Origin: Tubiluchus corallicola | Lineage: Eukaryota; Priapulida; Priapulimorpha; Priapulimorphida; Tubiluchidae | Length of the DNA: 64,000 bases | Reading direction: 5' to 3' | Assembly (NCBI GenBank): GCA_030141605.1 | Contig: JAQGDQ010000067.1 | Coordinates: 498,001-562,000 of the forward strand | Shown here: piece by piece, positions 1-52,177 of the stretch | How the letters are laid out: every line of letters starts with the position of its first letter | Position numbering within the stretch: the stretch's first letter is position 1 | The notes under the pieces: generated by a model | What the model was told of the DNA's origin: nothing | Database searches by the model: none | The model's input: the letters and a program-made list of their open reading frames with translations, nothing else | Translations under genes and position numbers: made by a program

Positions 1-1960
1 CGTAGAACCCAATTTATCTGAAATATTAACTTTACCTTTATCTCATAACTGGTTTAATGGCTATAACTGAGTCTTGGCTCAGTAACATTATTCCTGACTT
101 AGATATACTCTTGACAGACTTCCAACGTCTACTTTGAAAGGATAGGAATAGGGAAGGAGGAGGTATCCTCATCTATGTAAACAATTCTCTACTGTTTTTG
201 ATGACTCATGTCTAATCTCAAAATTTTGTGGATAAAAACCAATTTGAAGGGGAGCAAGTTACTCACGGCATTTGATACAGACCACCAAATAATGAAGTCA
301 CTGATGCTGAGTAGTTCTGTATCAATCTACTTCCTTTCACGTGACAAAGTAATCGCAACAAACCTTCCTTTTGTTCTGACAGGTGATTTTAATATTAGAA
401 GCAGGCAGTTTTAAGATGGAGATATTGATACTTCTCATGGTACTAATTTTGTCAATATTTAAAACTATTATGGGCTGTCACAGTTAGTAAATAAACCTAC
501 TTCTATTCTACCAACATCATGTCTTGATCTTGTTATAACTAATGTTCCAAACTGGTTTCGAAACCTGTTTGTGCAGAAACGTGCAAACGCTGTCCAATTT
601 TGGCCCAAATGAAAATTTCATTACATTAAAATGCATAGTTTCAGCAGAAGAGTTTGGAACTATTCAAATCTACACACCGAAGCTTTTTCAAACCTTTTAT
701 ATAGTGTGAGCTGGGATGAATACATGTCTCAGGATGTAAATCAGTCATGTGAACTTGTGATGAAAACTTCTTATGATATTTGCTCTCTGCGTATATCATA
801 AATCAATGTATAAGGTCATGGGATGATCCATGGACATCTTCATACATGTGTTCCTTGCAATGCCAGAGAGATTATATAAAAATTTCAGAGAACTTTCAAC
901 CCTCAGCATTGGAATCAGTACAAATATGTTAGAAATGTAACAGTTGCCGAAATCAGGAAAGCCAAACATGTATTTTATAAAAAAAGCCAATCAGTTAAGT
1001 GCGCAAGTAAATTCCAAGAACTGATACAAGCTAGTCAAATTATTCTATAATAATAAAGTTACCACATCTATACTGCCCATTTTAGATACAAATTGTAATT
1101 TATTAACAAATGATTCAACTTCTAAAGCCAATATATTTAATAACTATTTTGTATCTCAGACAATTTTAAATGACAGCAATGTTGATCCACCTGTGTTGCA
1201 ACTACTGATAAAAGTTTCACAGACATAACCGTAACTGAAAATGATGTCAATGATATACTTGTGTTACTTGATGTATCAAAATATTGTGGACCTGATGATA
1301 TAAGCAATAGGATGCTTAAATTAGCTTGCACCAGTTTTTTCCAGCATCCTTAGCTAAGCTATCCACTGGTATTCCAAATATTTGGCAACACGCTAATGTA
1401 TTACTATTATTCAAAAAGGATGAAAGATACTTAGTATCTAATTATCGGCCCATTTCTCTTTTAATATGCACTTCTAAAGTCCTTGAAAAAATGGTATTCA
1501 GACACATGTACAATTATTTACGCAATAATTGTTGTCATTTAGACAATCAGGATTTGTTCCAGCTAACTAAACTATAATTCTTTATTATATCTTACTCATA
1601 CAATTTATCAAGCATTTGATGAAGGTCAAGAGGTACGCACTGTATTTTTGGACATTCCAAAGCTTTTGACCATGTCTGGCATTGGGGTCTGTTAGCTACC
1701 GTGCAGCAAATGGATTTTGTGATAATGTTTTTAACTTAATAGGAAACAACCTGTAATTTCTGTAATCTTCAATCCGAAACTAAACTGCTACATTCAGCTG
1801 TACCAAAGCATCAGTCATGGGTCCACTTTTGTTTCTTATTTTTATAAATGACATGGATGGATGGAATTCACTCCGATATTCGTTTTTTTGCTATATTAAC
1901 GTGTATTAAGTAAATTGTCGACAACCCCTTGTACACTGCTAACATCTTGCAACATGATAT
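1..1960 (+). pseudogene. LINE fragment, endonuclease plus reverse transcriptase, decayed (cut by left edge)
   Basis: Non-LTR retrotransposon of the CR1/jockey-like group, plus strand, broken by many stops and frameshifts. Visible pieces: ITESWLS near 65, GGGILIYVNNS near 160, GDFNI of the APE endonuclease near 382, SNYRPISLL near 1437, and GPLLFLIFINDM at 1818-1853. The sequence fades before the catalytic YADD. It lies in the ABCC5 intron after exon 25, opposite to the gene. Confidence 0.8.
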
Positions 1961-2517
1961 AACTAAAATTGAAATATGGGCTACCCTGTCAATAGTTGTA
2001 ATGGACTGTTATATAATGATATTATATATATTTCATTGTGTACAAAATCAAATGTGACATTTTCTTCTTTGTATTTTACAGCCGCTACCATTCCTAAAGG
2101 TGCTCTTTTTTGATCACCTAGAGAGCCTAACTTTTTATATTTTTAATGAGCTTAATTAGTTTTAATGATGCTGGAATGAAATGTAGAGAGTGAAAAACTT
2201 CTAAAAAATAAGGATTACTACCACTAAAAATGAGAATTTAGGAAAAGCATCGTAAAATAAACAAAACACAAAAATAATACATTCACGCTAAAATTAAGCA
2301 CATAAAATATTAAAAATAAGAAATACTATTATTAAAATGGGAAGTTAAGAATTATCTAATAAACACAACATACTGTAATACAACCACAGTAAAATTATGC
2401 ATAGTAATCAAATTTAAATACAAGATAAGGCTAAAATACATTAATCTGCTTTAAACTATATTGTCAAGATTATAGTAACTTTATTCCTGGTTGTTTGTCA
2501 CTAGCAAAATTTATTAC

Positions 2518-32503
<29,986 letters not shown>

Positions 32504-34259
32504 CTCTGAAACAATAATAATGTGTAAAAGCAAAGTCTCTAACTAAATAGCATAGCTGCTTAAGGTAAGAAATTCAGGACGCGGCTGTGTGATTGCTAAA
32601 AGAATGGTTCTCAAATAAAAACTGAAAAAATAGTTAAAACACCTTCTTATTATTGTAAATTCAATTACCAACTTTATTTGAGTCATTTTGTTACATTACA
32701 CATTTTATGCCTATAATGATTGATCAAAGGCTAACATAGAAAATCAATAAGAATAACTTAATTACATTTCTTTGAAATGCGAATTCATATCATGATAACA
32801 TACAAGGTAGCACAGAAAAAATGTTCAGAAGTTTAGACTATAATAGAAGCAATAAAGTCGAAATTTCAAACCATGATATTATAATACATCAGCATTTTAC
32901 TGTTAAAGCTAAAAGTTTATAGTTTTTTAGTGATATTTAAGTCATGGTCGAAAAACTTGTACATGTTGAAAATTTAAATGCAGGAATAATGCCAGCTAAT
33001 CGTCAATTGAAGATCAGCAGTGTTAACATACAAAACACTGAATAGAATGGGAGCAAAACAACAAAGAAATCAACCAGTTTGTAACATGGTCATGACCTAA
33101 TAATATAAAGTGCTGATAAAGATTTATTATTAAGAAAAAACTGGAAATTGGAATTAAACCTCTGTACTACAGTAGCTGAAATTCGCTTAAAGAGAAAATG
33201 TATGATGGTCATCACAGAATGAAATATCCACTATGCATAAAAAGAATCCCGAGTCCCAACCAGAAACCAAACAGTTTGCAAATTATTTTAATACTCAGCA
33301 TACATAACATATATATATAAAATATATCAACTGCCTAATCTAGTTTTTTTTATTAAAGCCTGCAAACATTAACTCAATGTGTATCGTGATATGTATCGTA
33401 TCATGACTTACGTGTATTATTACAGCCCTACCTCTGAACGTGTGCAAAACATTTTATTTAGAATAACTGCAAGGTGCTTATGTGGCTTAGGCCTCTTCAT
33501 TCCATAAGCACTTCAGGACCTGTTGCTAATAATTACACTTTTATTTGTGAATATTTGTAAATGTAGTGTAAAAATAATACACTTAAATAAATCACTGTGT
33601 AACTGTTTGGCCAGAATTATTGTATGTATTACAGTATAATGTGCAAATTTAAATAAACAAAATGCAAATCTATTTGAACAATGTTTTTAATGTGTAAACC
33701 TACATTTTATTAAAATGTAAATATTATTACAGTTTACATACACAGCACAAATTCAAATAAATACAAATGATAATATTTGTACTGTTCAAACCTGTATTTT
33801 ATTATGCCTACAAAAATGTAGGCCTAGCTGAGTGTTTGGTACACGATACACGAACGAGGTATAAGGACGACAGCTATTCAATACACGAACAGAACGAACA
33901 AAATTTTAGACATTTGCTATAATACAGGAACGGAAGGAACAAAAATTTGGAAAAATGATGGCAGTGCAAGAAAACCAAGAGCGGCAAAAATTTATAAAGT
34001 TTATTGAATAACTTGCAAAGATAAAACTCAGACTATTCACTACTGACCCTGCCAAGTGAAAGACGATATGGCTTTATCTAATTGTACGAGAAATGTGGCC
34101 CCGCCTTACGAAACCTGACATACGGAGACAGCACATTTAGCAGCTAGCTTTTGCTAATACCTAGTTTCCCGTAGGTGTTTCCCGGCCGCCACATAGCGCT
34201 ATGCACAGCAAGGGATATGTCTTTATATTTACTGTCCCTTCTCGTTTAAGGCGATTAAT

Positions 34260-34980
34260 ATAACACCTAGGAAAGAAAATAATCCAGCTTCTGATTACAT
34301 GTTGGTTAGAGATGAAATTAGTTACCAGACAGCCTGGTGACAGCTAAGAAGATGGTGGAATAATAACTAGAGCTTTTACCACTTTGACCCACAGTACATT
34401 CATCTGTCTGTACAAAGTCCTTGTAAGGCCCCATTTGGAGTTTTCAAGCTCAGCGTGGCACCCATCAATGGCCAAATATACAGATCAGCTGGAACAAGTA
34501 CAAAGATATGCAACAAGAAAACTTAGTGCCTTGAAAGAATTATTGTATACTGACCGGTTAAAGTGCCTAAATTGCCAGCACTAGCTTACAGGAGACTGAG
34601 AGGTGACATGATAGAGGCTTATAAGATCCTAATGAATATGTATAATAAAGTTGCAAGCCCATAGTTGCAATTGAGATCGCAGGTGGCCTGATCGATCACC
34701 AAAGGCCATTCACTAAAGTTATATAAGTTCAGATCTAATAAGTGAATAGGACTGAATCGTTTTTTGCACAGAATTGTAGACGCATGGAATAGTTTACCCA
34801 ACAATGTCGTATGCGCACCAAGTGTAGATGTATTTAAGAGAAGGTTGGACAAGCACTGGGCTGGAAAAGAGATAATTTACAATTACAAGGCCTCCTTTGA
34901 GGATACGGATACGAATATGTATACACGATTTGGCAAGAAGATTACGTCGTCAAAACAACATAAAATAACATAAAGTAAGG
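34260..34980 (+). pseudogene. LINE fragment, C-terminal end of ORF2
   Basis: Plus strand. STFICLYKVLVRPHLEFSSS at 34390-34450, EQVQRYATRKL, then RRLRGDMIEAYKILM in another frame, and HRIVDAWNSLPNNVVCAPSV at 34767-34826 with FKRRLDKHW. Frames shift between pieces. Intergenic. Confidence 0.8.
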
Positions 34981-35489
34981 TAAGTGTAGCATACATTACA
35001 ACTGTCATTTTACAAAGGAAACAAAAATTGTTGACAGTTGGGACCAAATACCTTTAAAGAAGTGAGAAACTACATCAACTATACTCAATACTTTAAAGCA
35101 TAATAAAGGAGCTGAATGATGAAATATGGGTAAACTGAATCCCAGCTATGGGGAACAACTTTCAACGGATATCTGTTGAGTATTGACCTAAGTTCGATTA
35201 CGGGGAAAAAGAGATGACATTTTCTGCACAAACAAGTGAAAAAAGTTCACGTTAGTTACCATAATAATGCATAAATTATAATACCAGTGTGTGCAGTGTA
35301 AGACCTTTCCCACCTTGTTACAGCAGCATAGAAAACTAGTGCACACTGGTTCCAAATAACGTTCAAAAAATTAAAAAGTTTCAATAATTACTAACATTTT
35401 TACAAAGTTAATACAATTTAGATTGATTGATTTTAGCAATATAGACCCAAATTAACTTGTGTTAGAAATCACAAATAATATCAACACGA

Positions 35490-35720
35490 ACAATGTACAC
35501 AAGCCGAGTTTTGTGCGGCATTCCGTAATGCGCAGTACAGCGATGTTTTTCTTGACCGTTATCGTGCGCTAAGCAGCACCGTCCCATCACAGCGTCTTGC
35601 ACAGTTAGAATAAAATTTACTAAAAAAAATAAAAACGTTGCGCTTAAGAAGAAACCTGGTCACCAGAGATGCATCAGCCTCTTGAGACCGATGTTTACCG
35701 ATAATTTTATATTTATATAT
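35490..35720. other. CpG-bearing GC-rich island in AT-rich intergenic DNA
   Basis: This stretch contains many more CpG and G+C than its surroundings (for example GTGCGGCATTCCGTAATGCG and CGTTATCGTGCG). It lies about 3 kb upstream of ABCC5 exon 1, which appears to be preceded by a spliced 5' exon. It may be a promoter region; both strands also carry short (about 40-codon) open frames with no recognised product. Confidence 0.3.
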
Positions 35721-36479
35721 ATTTTGTGTTTATTAGCCCTAACATAATGATGGCACACATTAATAATGTCATTCAGGAATATTAGACCTAATTATAGACA
35801 TAGATATAGACATGTTTATATCTTTTCTAGTGCACAATTACAAAAATACATAACTGCATGATTACACATGCAAATTTTGTACTAAAATAATAAGTTAAAT
35901 GTATATACATCAGGAAGTGATTAAGAGGTGCAAGATTATTTTATTGCAATTGATTTCTATAATAAGACTAGAATGTGATCAGTAGGAAACAAATATATCT
36001 ACGAATTGGTAGAGCTTTAAAGCCGAACAACCCTAAATTTATTCGTCTCATTTTTTTGATTTAAAAAATTGAACACAAGGATAGACCACCAAACGTACAA
36101 CAATGCACTTGTACTAACTAGTATCATATAGACTAAAAACTACACACAAAATATTTATTTATTAAGTTGATTTATAGTCAGTAATGCACGAATGTTCCAC
36201 ATGGTGTTTATGTACCCTTTTGCCATTAATTTTGGTGATGGTAATAGATTGGCAAATATATACCAAGTTACCTTATGAGGCTATACAGTATACACATTAA
36301 TAAGTAAAGGTTATAGATAACGTTACACAGTTTTACAAGCGAGAATTTCTCGAAACTAGGACTAACTCGTAGTTGCTTGTGCAAGTGGAGATACAAAAAA
36401 CAAGTACTAAACACTCTCTCTGTGACCTCTGTGAAGTGCTTCATGGATGTTTTTTTGTACGTTGTCTTCAGTCAAGTTT

Positions 36480-36670
36480 TGTTCTCACAGGGGCCTGTTC
36501 TCGGTCCTCTACTCTTTGTAATTTTCATTAATGATATTGAGGCATAATGTGCAGAGTAATCTGATCAAATATGCTGATCACACAAAAATTTATAGGCAGG
36601 TACCATCTGAGCACGATGCTAGTGAGTTGCAAAGTGATTTAGACCAGTTACTACTTAACCATTACTTTAG
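36480..36670 (+). pseudogene. LINE fragment, reverse transcriptase catalytic region
   Basis: GPVLGPLLFVIFINDIEA at about 36490-36545, then KYADHTKIYRQVPSEHD in a shifted frame (decayed YADD), DLDQLL. Short isolated remnant, plus strand. Confidence 0.75.
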
Positions 36671-37229
36671 ACGAATTATTTAACAGTTCATCTTTTGCAT
36701 ACTCATTTCCTTCACCTACTAATAAGCTATTTACAACAGACACGCCAATAAGCGTTCAGTACTCTTCCTCTTTTTTATTATTAAGTCTAAATTTCTACTT
36801 ATTTCATATAATTTGACTTCACTTCTATCACGTGCATCTTCCTTTTTAAAATTTGTTTTATTCTAATCATTTTTTTCACAAATTCTTGATTGATATTAAC
36901 TTGACCATACATTTTTTCAATTTTATACCGTATCATCAATTCTTCATCATAGCTTTGTGCGGTTCGTACAAAATGATCAGAATTATCTAGTTGTCATGAC
37001 GCCATGGACGCTGTTCAGTCATCAAATTGGACTGCAACCTGCTAGTTTACCAGGGCTGTAAGCCTTTACTGTACATATTGTTTATTGTATTTTCGTTGAT
37101 CAAAAAGCTAAAAAAATTGATAGTTCTTAAATGAATTTTCTTTCCTAGTAATGCGAAAACATAAAACTTAGTCGTCTAATGTTCGTTATAACACCTGTGT
37201 GTCGATTTGCAAGTAAGTTGAGCAAAAAT

Positions 37230-38790
37230 GGCAAAGAATTTTTCAAGTATAACCAAATACATTTTAAAGCCTTCTAACCATACTATTACAATTAGTTGCA
37301 CTAAAAATTTGAACGATGATGTTATTATTTGTCCTGAACAGGTTGCTTCTACAATAAGTGATGCTTTTGCATCTTTCTTCACTCTTCACACTTGAGCCTG
37401 ACGACAATGACTTGCCTATTCCTTCATCTGGTTGGAATGCTAATTCTCTGAATGACATGAAATTCAGTATCAATAATGTATATAATAAGTTTATTAATTT
37501 AATGCCTTTTAAGCCTACAGGACCCAATGAAGTTCACGGTTTTATTTTGAAATTCTTTGCTTTTCACTTTCAGCTTGTTCTTCCTCTCTTCCTTTTGTTT
37601 CGTAAATTTCTTGATTTTGGGGTGCTCTCCCAATGTTGGCTTAATCGTAATGTTAGGTATCCCCTATTCAAACACATGTCCCTCGTGTGATGATCTTTAC
37701 CCATATCTTTGTCATCAGTAGCTTTGAAGCCGTGTTGTGGGACGAGATTCTAACTTTCCTCTTCCAATCTAAATGCATATACCAACATGGTTCCTTTCCA
37801 GTTGGTTCAGTCTTTTCTAATCCATTTTCGCGTTTAAATCAGTGGACAAGCGTCTTTGATGATCCCACTTTGCCTGCTGTTGATGTACTTTAGTATCTTG
37901 ACTTCAAAAAGGCATTCGATTCTGTCCCTCACCGGCGTGAGTATTCCAGCATAAGCTGTAAGCTTCTTAAGTAGTTTAGTTACTTTCTTCATTTCCAACA
38001 TGTTGTTCTTAGTGGCACATCCACTAAATGATGCCCTGTTATTTAGTGGTAGCCCCCCAGAAACCTTGAGTGGTCCTTATTGCTTCCTAATATTTTTTAA
38101 CGTTATTGCTGATTGCATTTCTCCAGGAACTAACATCCCATTATTTGTTGATGATTTAAAACCATTTCGTCCAATTTGGGATGATCTTGATCGTTATATT
38201 TTACAACATCAGTTGGATGAAATTTTTGACTAGTGCAGCAAATGCTTGATGGTCCTTAAACCCCGCAAATATTCTCTACTTAAAATGCAAACAAACTTCA
38301 CTACACCTTACTTTCCAAATAATGTACAAATAGCTGAAAAAAAAGCTGCATTAGAGACTTGGGAATAATGATTTCCAGTAACCTAAAATGAAATTCTCAT
38401 GTGAACCATATAATTGCAAAAGGAAATCGTCGTATTGGCATAATCAAGCACTTCGTGATATCGAGAAATGCAGCTGTAATTATTCCTCTTTATGAAGCTG
38501 TTGTTCGTCCTATTTTGGAATATGCATCGGTTGTATGGTCACCCCAGTATATGCTACTCTCAAGAACTGTCTTGGAAGAATTCAGGATGGTACTCGTCTT
38601 ACTGTTGGCTTGGATCCTTCTTCAATTTTTACTTTTGAGCAAAGGCATGAGACTGTAGGCTTTGTGAAAATAATGCTTCAAAATAATTAACGGTAACCCT
38701 ATTCTGACAGAGACAGACTTTTTCCAGGCCTCATAAAGTTCTTTGTGGTCATGAGTCTAACATCAGACCTCACTTTTTTGGGCATCGTGT
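37230..38790 (+). pseudogene. LINE fragment, reverse transcriptase (family L-A)
   Basis: Plus strand with frameshifts: LMPFKPTGPNEVHGFILKFF near 37500, LDFKKAFDSVPHR near 37898-37935, LFVDDLKPF near 38145 (the FVDD catalytic box), HFVISRNAAVIIPLYEAVVR near 38450, ILEYASVVWSP, LDPSSIFTFEQRHET, and FFVVMSLTSDLTFLGIV at the end near 38730-38788. Closely related copies at 58225-58660 and 59570-60030. Confidence 0.85.
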
Positions 38791-38794
38791 AGTT

Positions 38795-39230
38795 AACGTA
38801 AGTTAACCCACATTTCGCATATAACCGTTTTGTAACATGTCTTTGTACTTTCTCAATTTTATCAATCATAGTAACATTATGAGGCCTCCATACAGGGGTG
38901 CAATATTCCAACAAAGGTCTAACAAATGACTTATACGATGTTAAAAGAGCGTCAATTTTTTTCATAACAAAGCAACGAAAAATCATATTTGCTACTTTAA
39001 AAGCTTTAGCAACCTGCTCAGTACAGTAAATTGAAAATTTTAGGTCTGAACACACGGTAATATCCAAGTCTCTACAATTAGTGTCTCTACATCCACTAGT
39101 AGATTCGTAAATCTCTTCTTTGTTGACTTTTGACAGACCCTGGATGTTTTTCAACGTACAATCGACACAGACCCAATAGTTTTCGCACTTCTAGTTGCAG
39201 TTCATCCAAAGTCGCTTGAAAGAAGAGTCT
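38795..39230 (-). pseudogene. LINE fragment, C-terminal reverse transcriptase (different copy, opposite strand)
   Basis: Minus strand open piece: DLDITVCSDLKFSIYCTEQV, AKAFKVANMIFRCF, SFVRPLLEYCTPVWRPHNVT, KIEKVQRHVTKRL. Ends tail to tail against the fragment at 37230-38790. Upstream 39394-39191 is open for 67 codons but is not recognised. Confidence 0.8.
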
Positions 39231-39394
39231 TTTCTACTGCAGTCTTGACATTTATCTACGTATTTTAAAGCACTTGCTATAGATGCTGGTGAAGATTGAG
39301 ATCTTAGAGTTCTGTCCGCTTGTGAAAGCAGGCTGCCACTATTTGCCATACTATTGTTTAATGCTTCACTGCACTCAGGATGGTTCACAAACAC
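39191..39394 (-). other. Unrecognised 67-codon open frame
   Basis: Minus strand, ends in a stop. Ser-rich with CQDCSRKD and LLSQADRTLRSQSSPASIAS; base composition is less AT-rich than its surroundings. It might be the 5' part of the adjacent LINE or a stray exon. No family recognised, no neighbouring exon found. Confidence 0.25.
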
Positions 39395-40019
39395 GTCTGT
39401 TCAGCTTGGCCACTACTGACCTGACCGCCTATCTAACTGTGAAAAGCCTACTTTAAGGTGAGTTTGATGAATATGTGCAGGAATAATACCGTAAGTTAAA
39501 GTCAACAAACAACAAGTCTAAATAAGCCACAAAGATTGTGTCTAAAACTACTAATGATTGAAGACTTCTTAACGTAATGAGGAGTTATTCCAATGAACTA
39601 GCATAGAAGAAGAAAATTAACACAAAAGTAATCCTGCGTTTGGAACATAGAAAAAGTATCTTAGACAATCTTAGATAATAATTCTTAATAAATCATTTTT
39701 AGATAATAAGCAGATAAATTTCAATTAGAATGTGTTATAAGTAATAATTCATACAGAAAAGAGATGGACATAAGTGGTTTACTATCTTGTAAAATGTTAA
39801 AAAAGTTTGTGGAAATATCGTCTTCAGAGAGTGGATTGAACTTGTCGTCGTATACAGTAATTTAGTTGCAGATCGAGCCTTTCACGGCTTTAGAGCAAAT
39901 GTAGGTAGGTACGTTTTTGGTCATTTTCAAGTGATGGAATGTTACACCATATCAGCGTATTCGAGTACTGGACGAACCATGCTTTTATAAAGTTCTTCTA
40001 AAACTGTTGTGGTATCAAT

Positions 40020-40040
40020 TATATATATATATATATATAT
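40020..40040. repeat. (TA)n microsatellite
   Basis: About ten TA units inside the LINE remnant. Confidence 0.9.
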
Positions 40041-40121
40041 AAGAAGTTATATCTAAACATAAGGCTAAAGTTTACAATAGCCCCACACAAAAGAAATTAG
40101 TTTGTGAAGTGGATTAAAATC

Positions 40122-40220
40122 AGGTTAGTATTAGAATTAGGGTTAGAGTTGGGATTAGGGCCAGTTATAGGGTTAGTGTTGGGTTTGGGTTAGGGTTAGG
40201 GTTAGGGTTAGTTTGGGTAT
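40122..40220 (+). repeat. Interstitial telomere-like (TTAGGG)n tract
   Basis: Perfect GGGTTAGGGTTAGGGTTAGG register at 40187-40211, with variant units (TTAGAG, TTGGGA, TTTGGG) on either side. TTAGGG is the telomere unit of most animals; this is an internal, partly decayed copy. Confidence 0.9.
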
Positions 40221-41257
40221 TTAAATTGTGTGCTGAATTATTAGTTCCTTCGAAACATGAACATAATTTTGTGTACTTTTTCAAGTGAATGATGGATGTG
40301 GATGTCGAGCTTTAAATTTGACAGTAAATGTAGGGATAAATGTTTATGAAGAGAGCTGTTTTAGAGGTATGTTGAGGTAAAGTGTTGGTTGAGTAGGCGG
40401 GGTATTTTACAGCTGGGAAGGATAACTTGAGTTCTGTTGGGATTGAATATAACATTTCACCGTGTTGTCCACTGATGTATTGTTGGATCTGAATTGATAT
40501 GCACATGTAATAGGATTATCAATAATTTTAGTTAAAGAGGTGTCGTCTGCAAAAAAGTCACATATCAATAATATCACTACTTAAGTTATTACTTATATCG
40601 TCAGTGAAAGCTAGAAATAAAATGGGGCCAAAAGCGTAACGGTAAGGGACGCTCATGTTTTTTGAGCTATAGTCAGAATATTTGCCATTTAAAATAACTC
40701 TAACAGCAGTTGGTTAGAGAGATTTTGAGCCATTTTAACTCCTTCGCCGTGACAAATGTTTGTCTAGTTTTGACATCTTGCAATAATGTCTATAATGGCC
40801 TAGCATGAGGCACTAGTGCAGAGCTATATATTTTCTGAGAGAGAATTAAATTTTATTTCTAGCTGTATAAAACAATTCTTAGATTTTGTTTATATAGATG
40901 AATAATAGATGACATGAACAGTCTAAAGAATTTTCACAAAATTTTCATTTCAAAGCCTAGTTTTCAAGTGATAGCTGGTATCTAAAACTGTTCAACACAA
41001 AAACTGTAGAGTATTCTTTTCTGTACATGTATTCAAATCACTCTAACTTTGTAAATTTGGCAGCTGTTCAAATGCACTAAGGTGTTAGGGAATTTATACA
41101 AGAATGTATTACCTGCAGGGAAGTCTTCCTTGCACTGAATGTAACTAATTATAATAAGGGCCTGCACGCTGTTGAAGTGATAGTCAACATCCCCAGTAAG
41201 TAGCTATCTACATTTATTGCACATTTATATATGTATATGCGTGTATATATAGTAAAA

Positions 41258-41385
41258 TAAACTTCATATTCTCCAGGCACTGTCAGATGAATTTTCATCC
41301 AAAATAATTTCACTGTCTGCAGTTTATAAGAGCTTGCATTTCATTCGCTGATTAGGTCTTCCGAGTGACCATTACACAAATGAAA
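41258..41385 (+). repeat. Dispersed repeat R3, copy 1
   Basis: AAATAAACTTCATATTCTCC AGGCACTGTC ... AGCTTGCATTTCATTCGCTG also occurs at 53495-53620 (about 125 nt). Just upstream of ANKRD42 exon 1; non-coding. Confidence 0.65.
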
Positions 41386-41626
41386 AACTAAATTTATGCT
41401 AATTAACAGTAAGACAAAACTTAACTTTTCATGTAAAAATAAATAATAGGTAAACAGATAAAACAGAAAGTTACAGAATGCATAAAATATTTAGGCATAT
41501 TAATTTATAATAAACTGTCATGGAGAACACACATTAAGCGTGTTACATATGAATAAAGAATTTTCATTTCACTAAAATAAATGAGTAACGAATTTTTGTC
41601 TTTTGCCACAGTTTTGTAAAAAAGGT

Positions 41627-51918
<10,292 letters not shown>

Positions 51919-52171
51919 CTTTTCTAAAAATGACAGCTCAAAAATTCCAGCTGCGAGTCTAGGGAAAGTTGTTGTTAAGGACCTGATAAACCTCAAATAA
52001 TGGAGAAAATGATCTACTGAATCTGCTGTGTGCAGTGAAAAACTAAAAACCATCTTTATCGCATTACATTAATTAAGGCACAACTTTGGAACTCCTGAAA
52101 TAATCTCAGATATTATAGATTAAAATGTAGTTGTGAGTATTGATAATAAGAACTTTTTTTAAACAAGTTGT

Positions 52172-52177
52172 AATAAA
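52172..52177 (+). promoter_or_regulatory. Candidate poly(A) signal of ANKRD42
   Basis: AATAAA about 250 nt after the ANKRD42 stop codon; the first canonical hexamer in the 3' region I noticed. Other weaker candidates follow, so use is unproven. Confidence 0.45.

Larger units (their letters stand above)
39830..40680 (-). pseudogene. LINE fragment, reverse transcriptase with interstitial telomeric tract
   Basis: Minus strand: FGPILFLAFTDDISNNLSSD near 40660-40560, FFADDTSL near 40550-40525, then 40506-40312 open, and EELYKSMVRPVLEYADMV near 40000-39945. The (TTAGGG)n tract at 40122-40220 lies between these pieces. Decayed. Confidence 0.75.

Noticed and set aside
1-2517. Search for the remaining ABCC5 TMD2 and NBD2 exons on the minus strand
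   Set aside because: No LSGGQ-type or Walker motifs there; the interval is LINE remnant and AT-rich intron, so these exons must lie outside the window.
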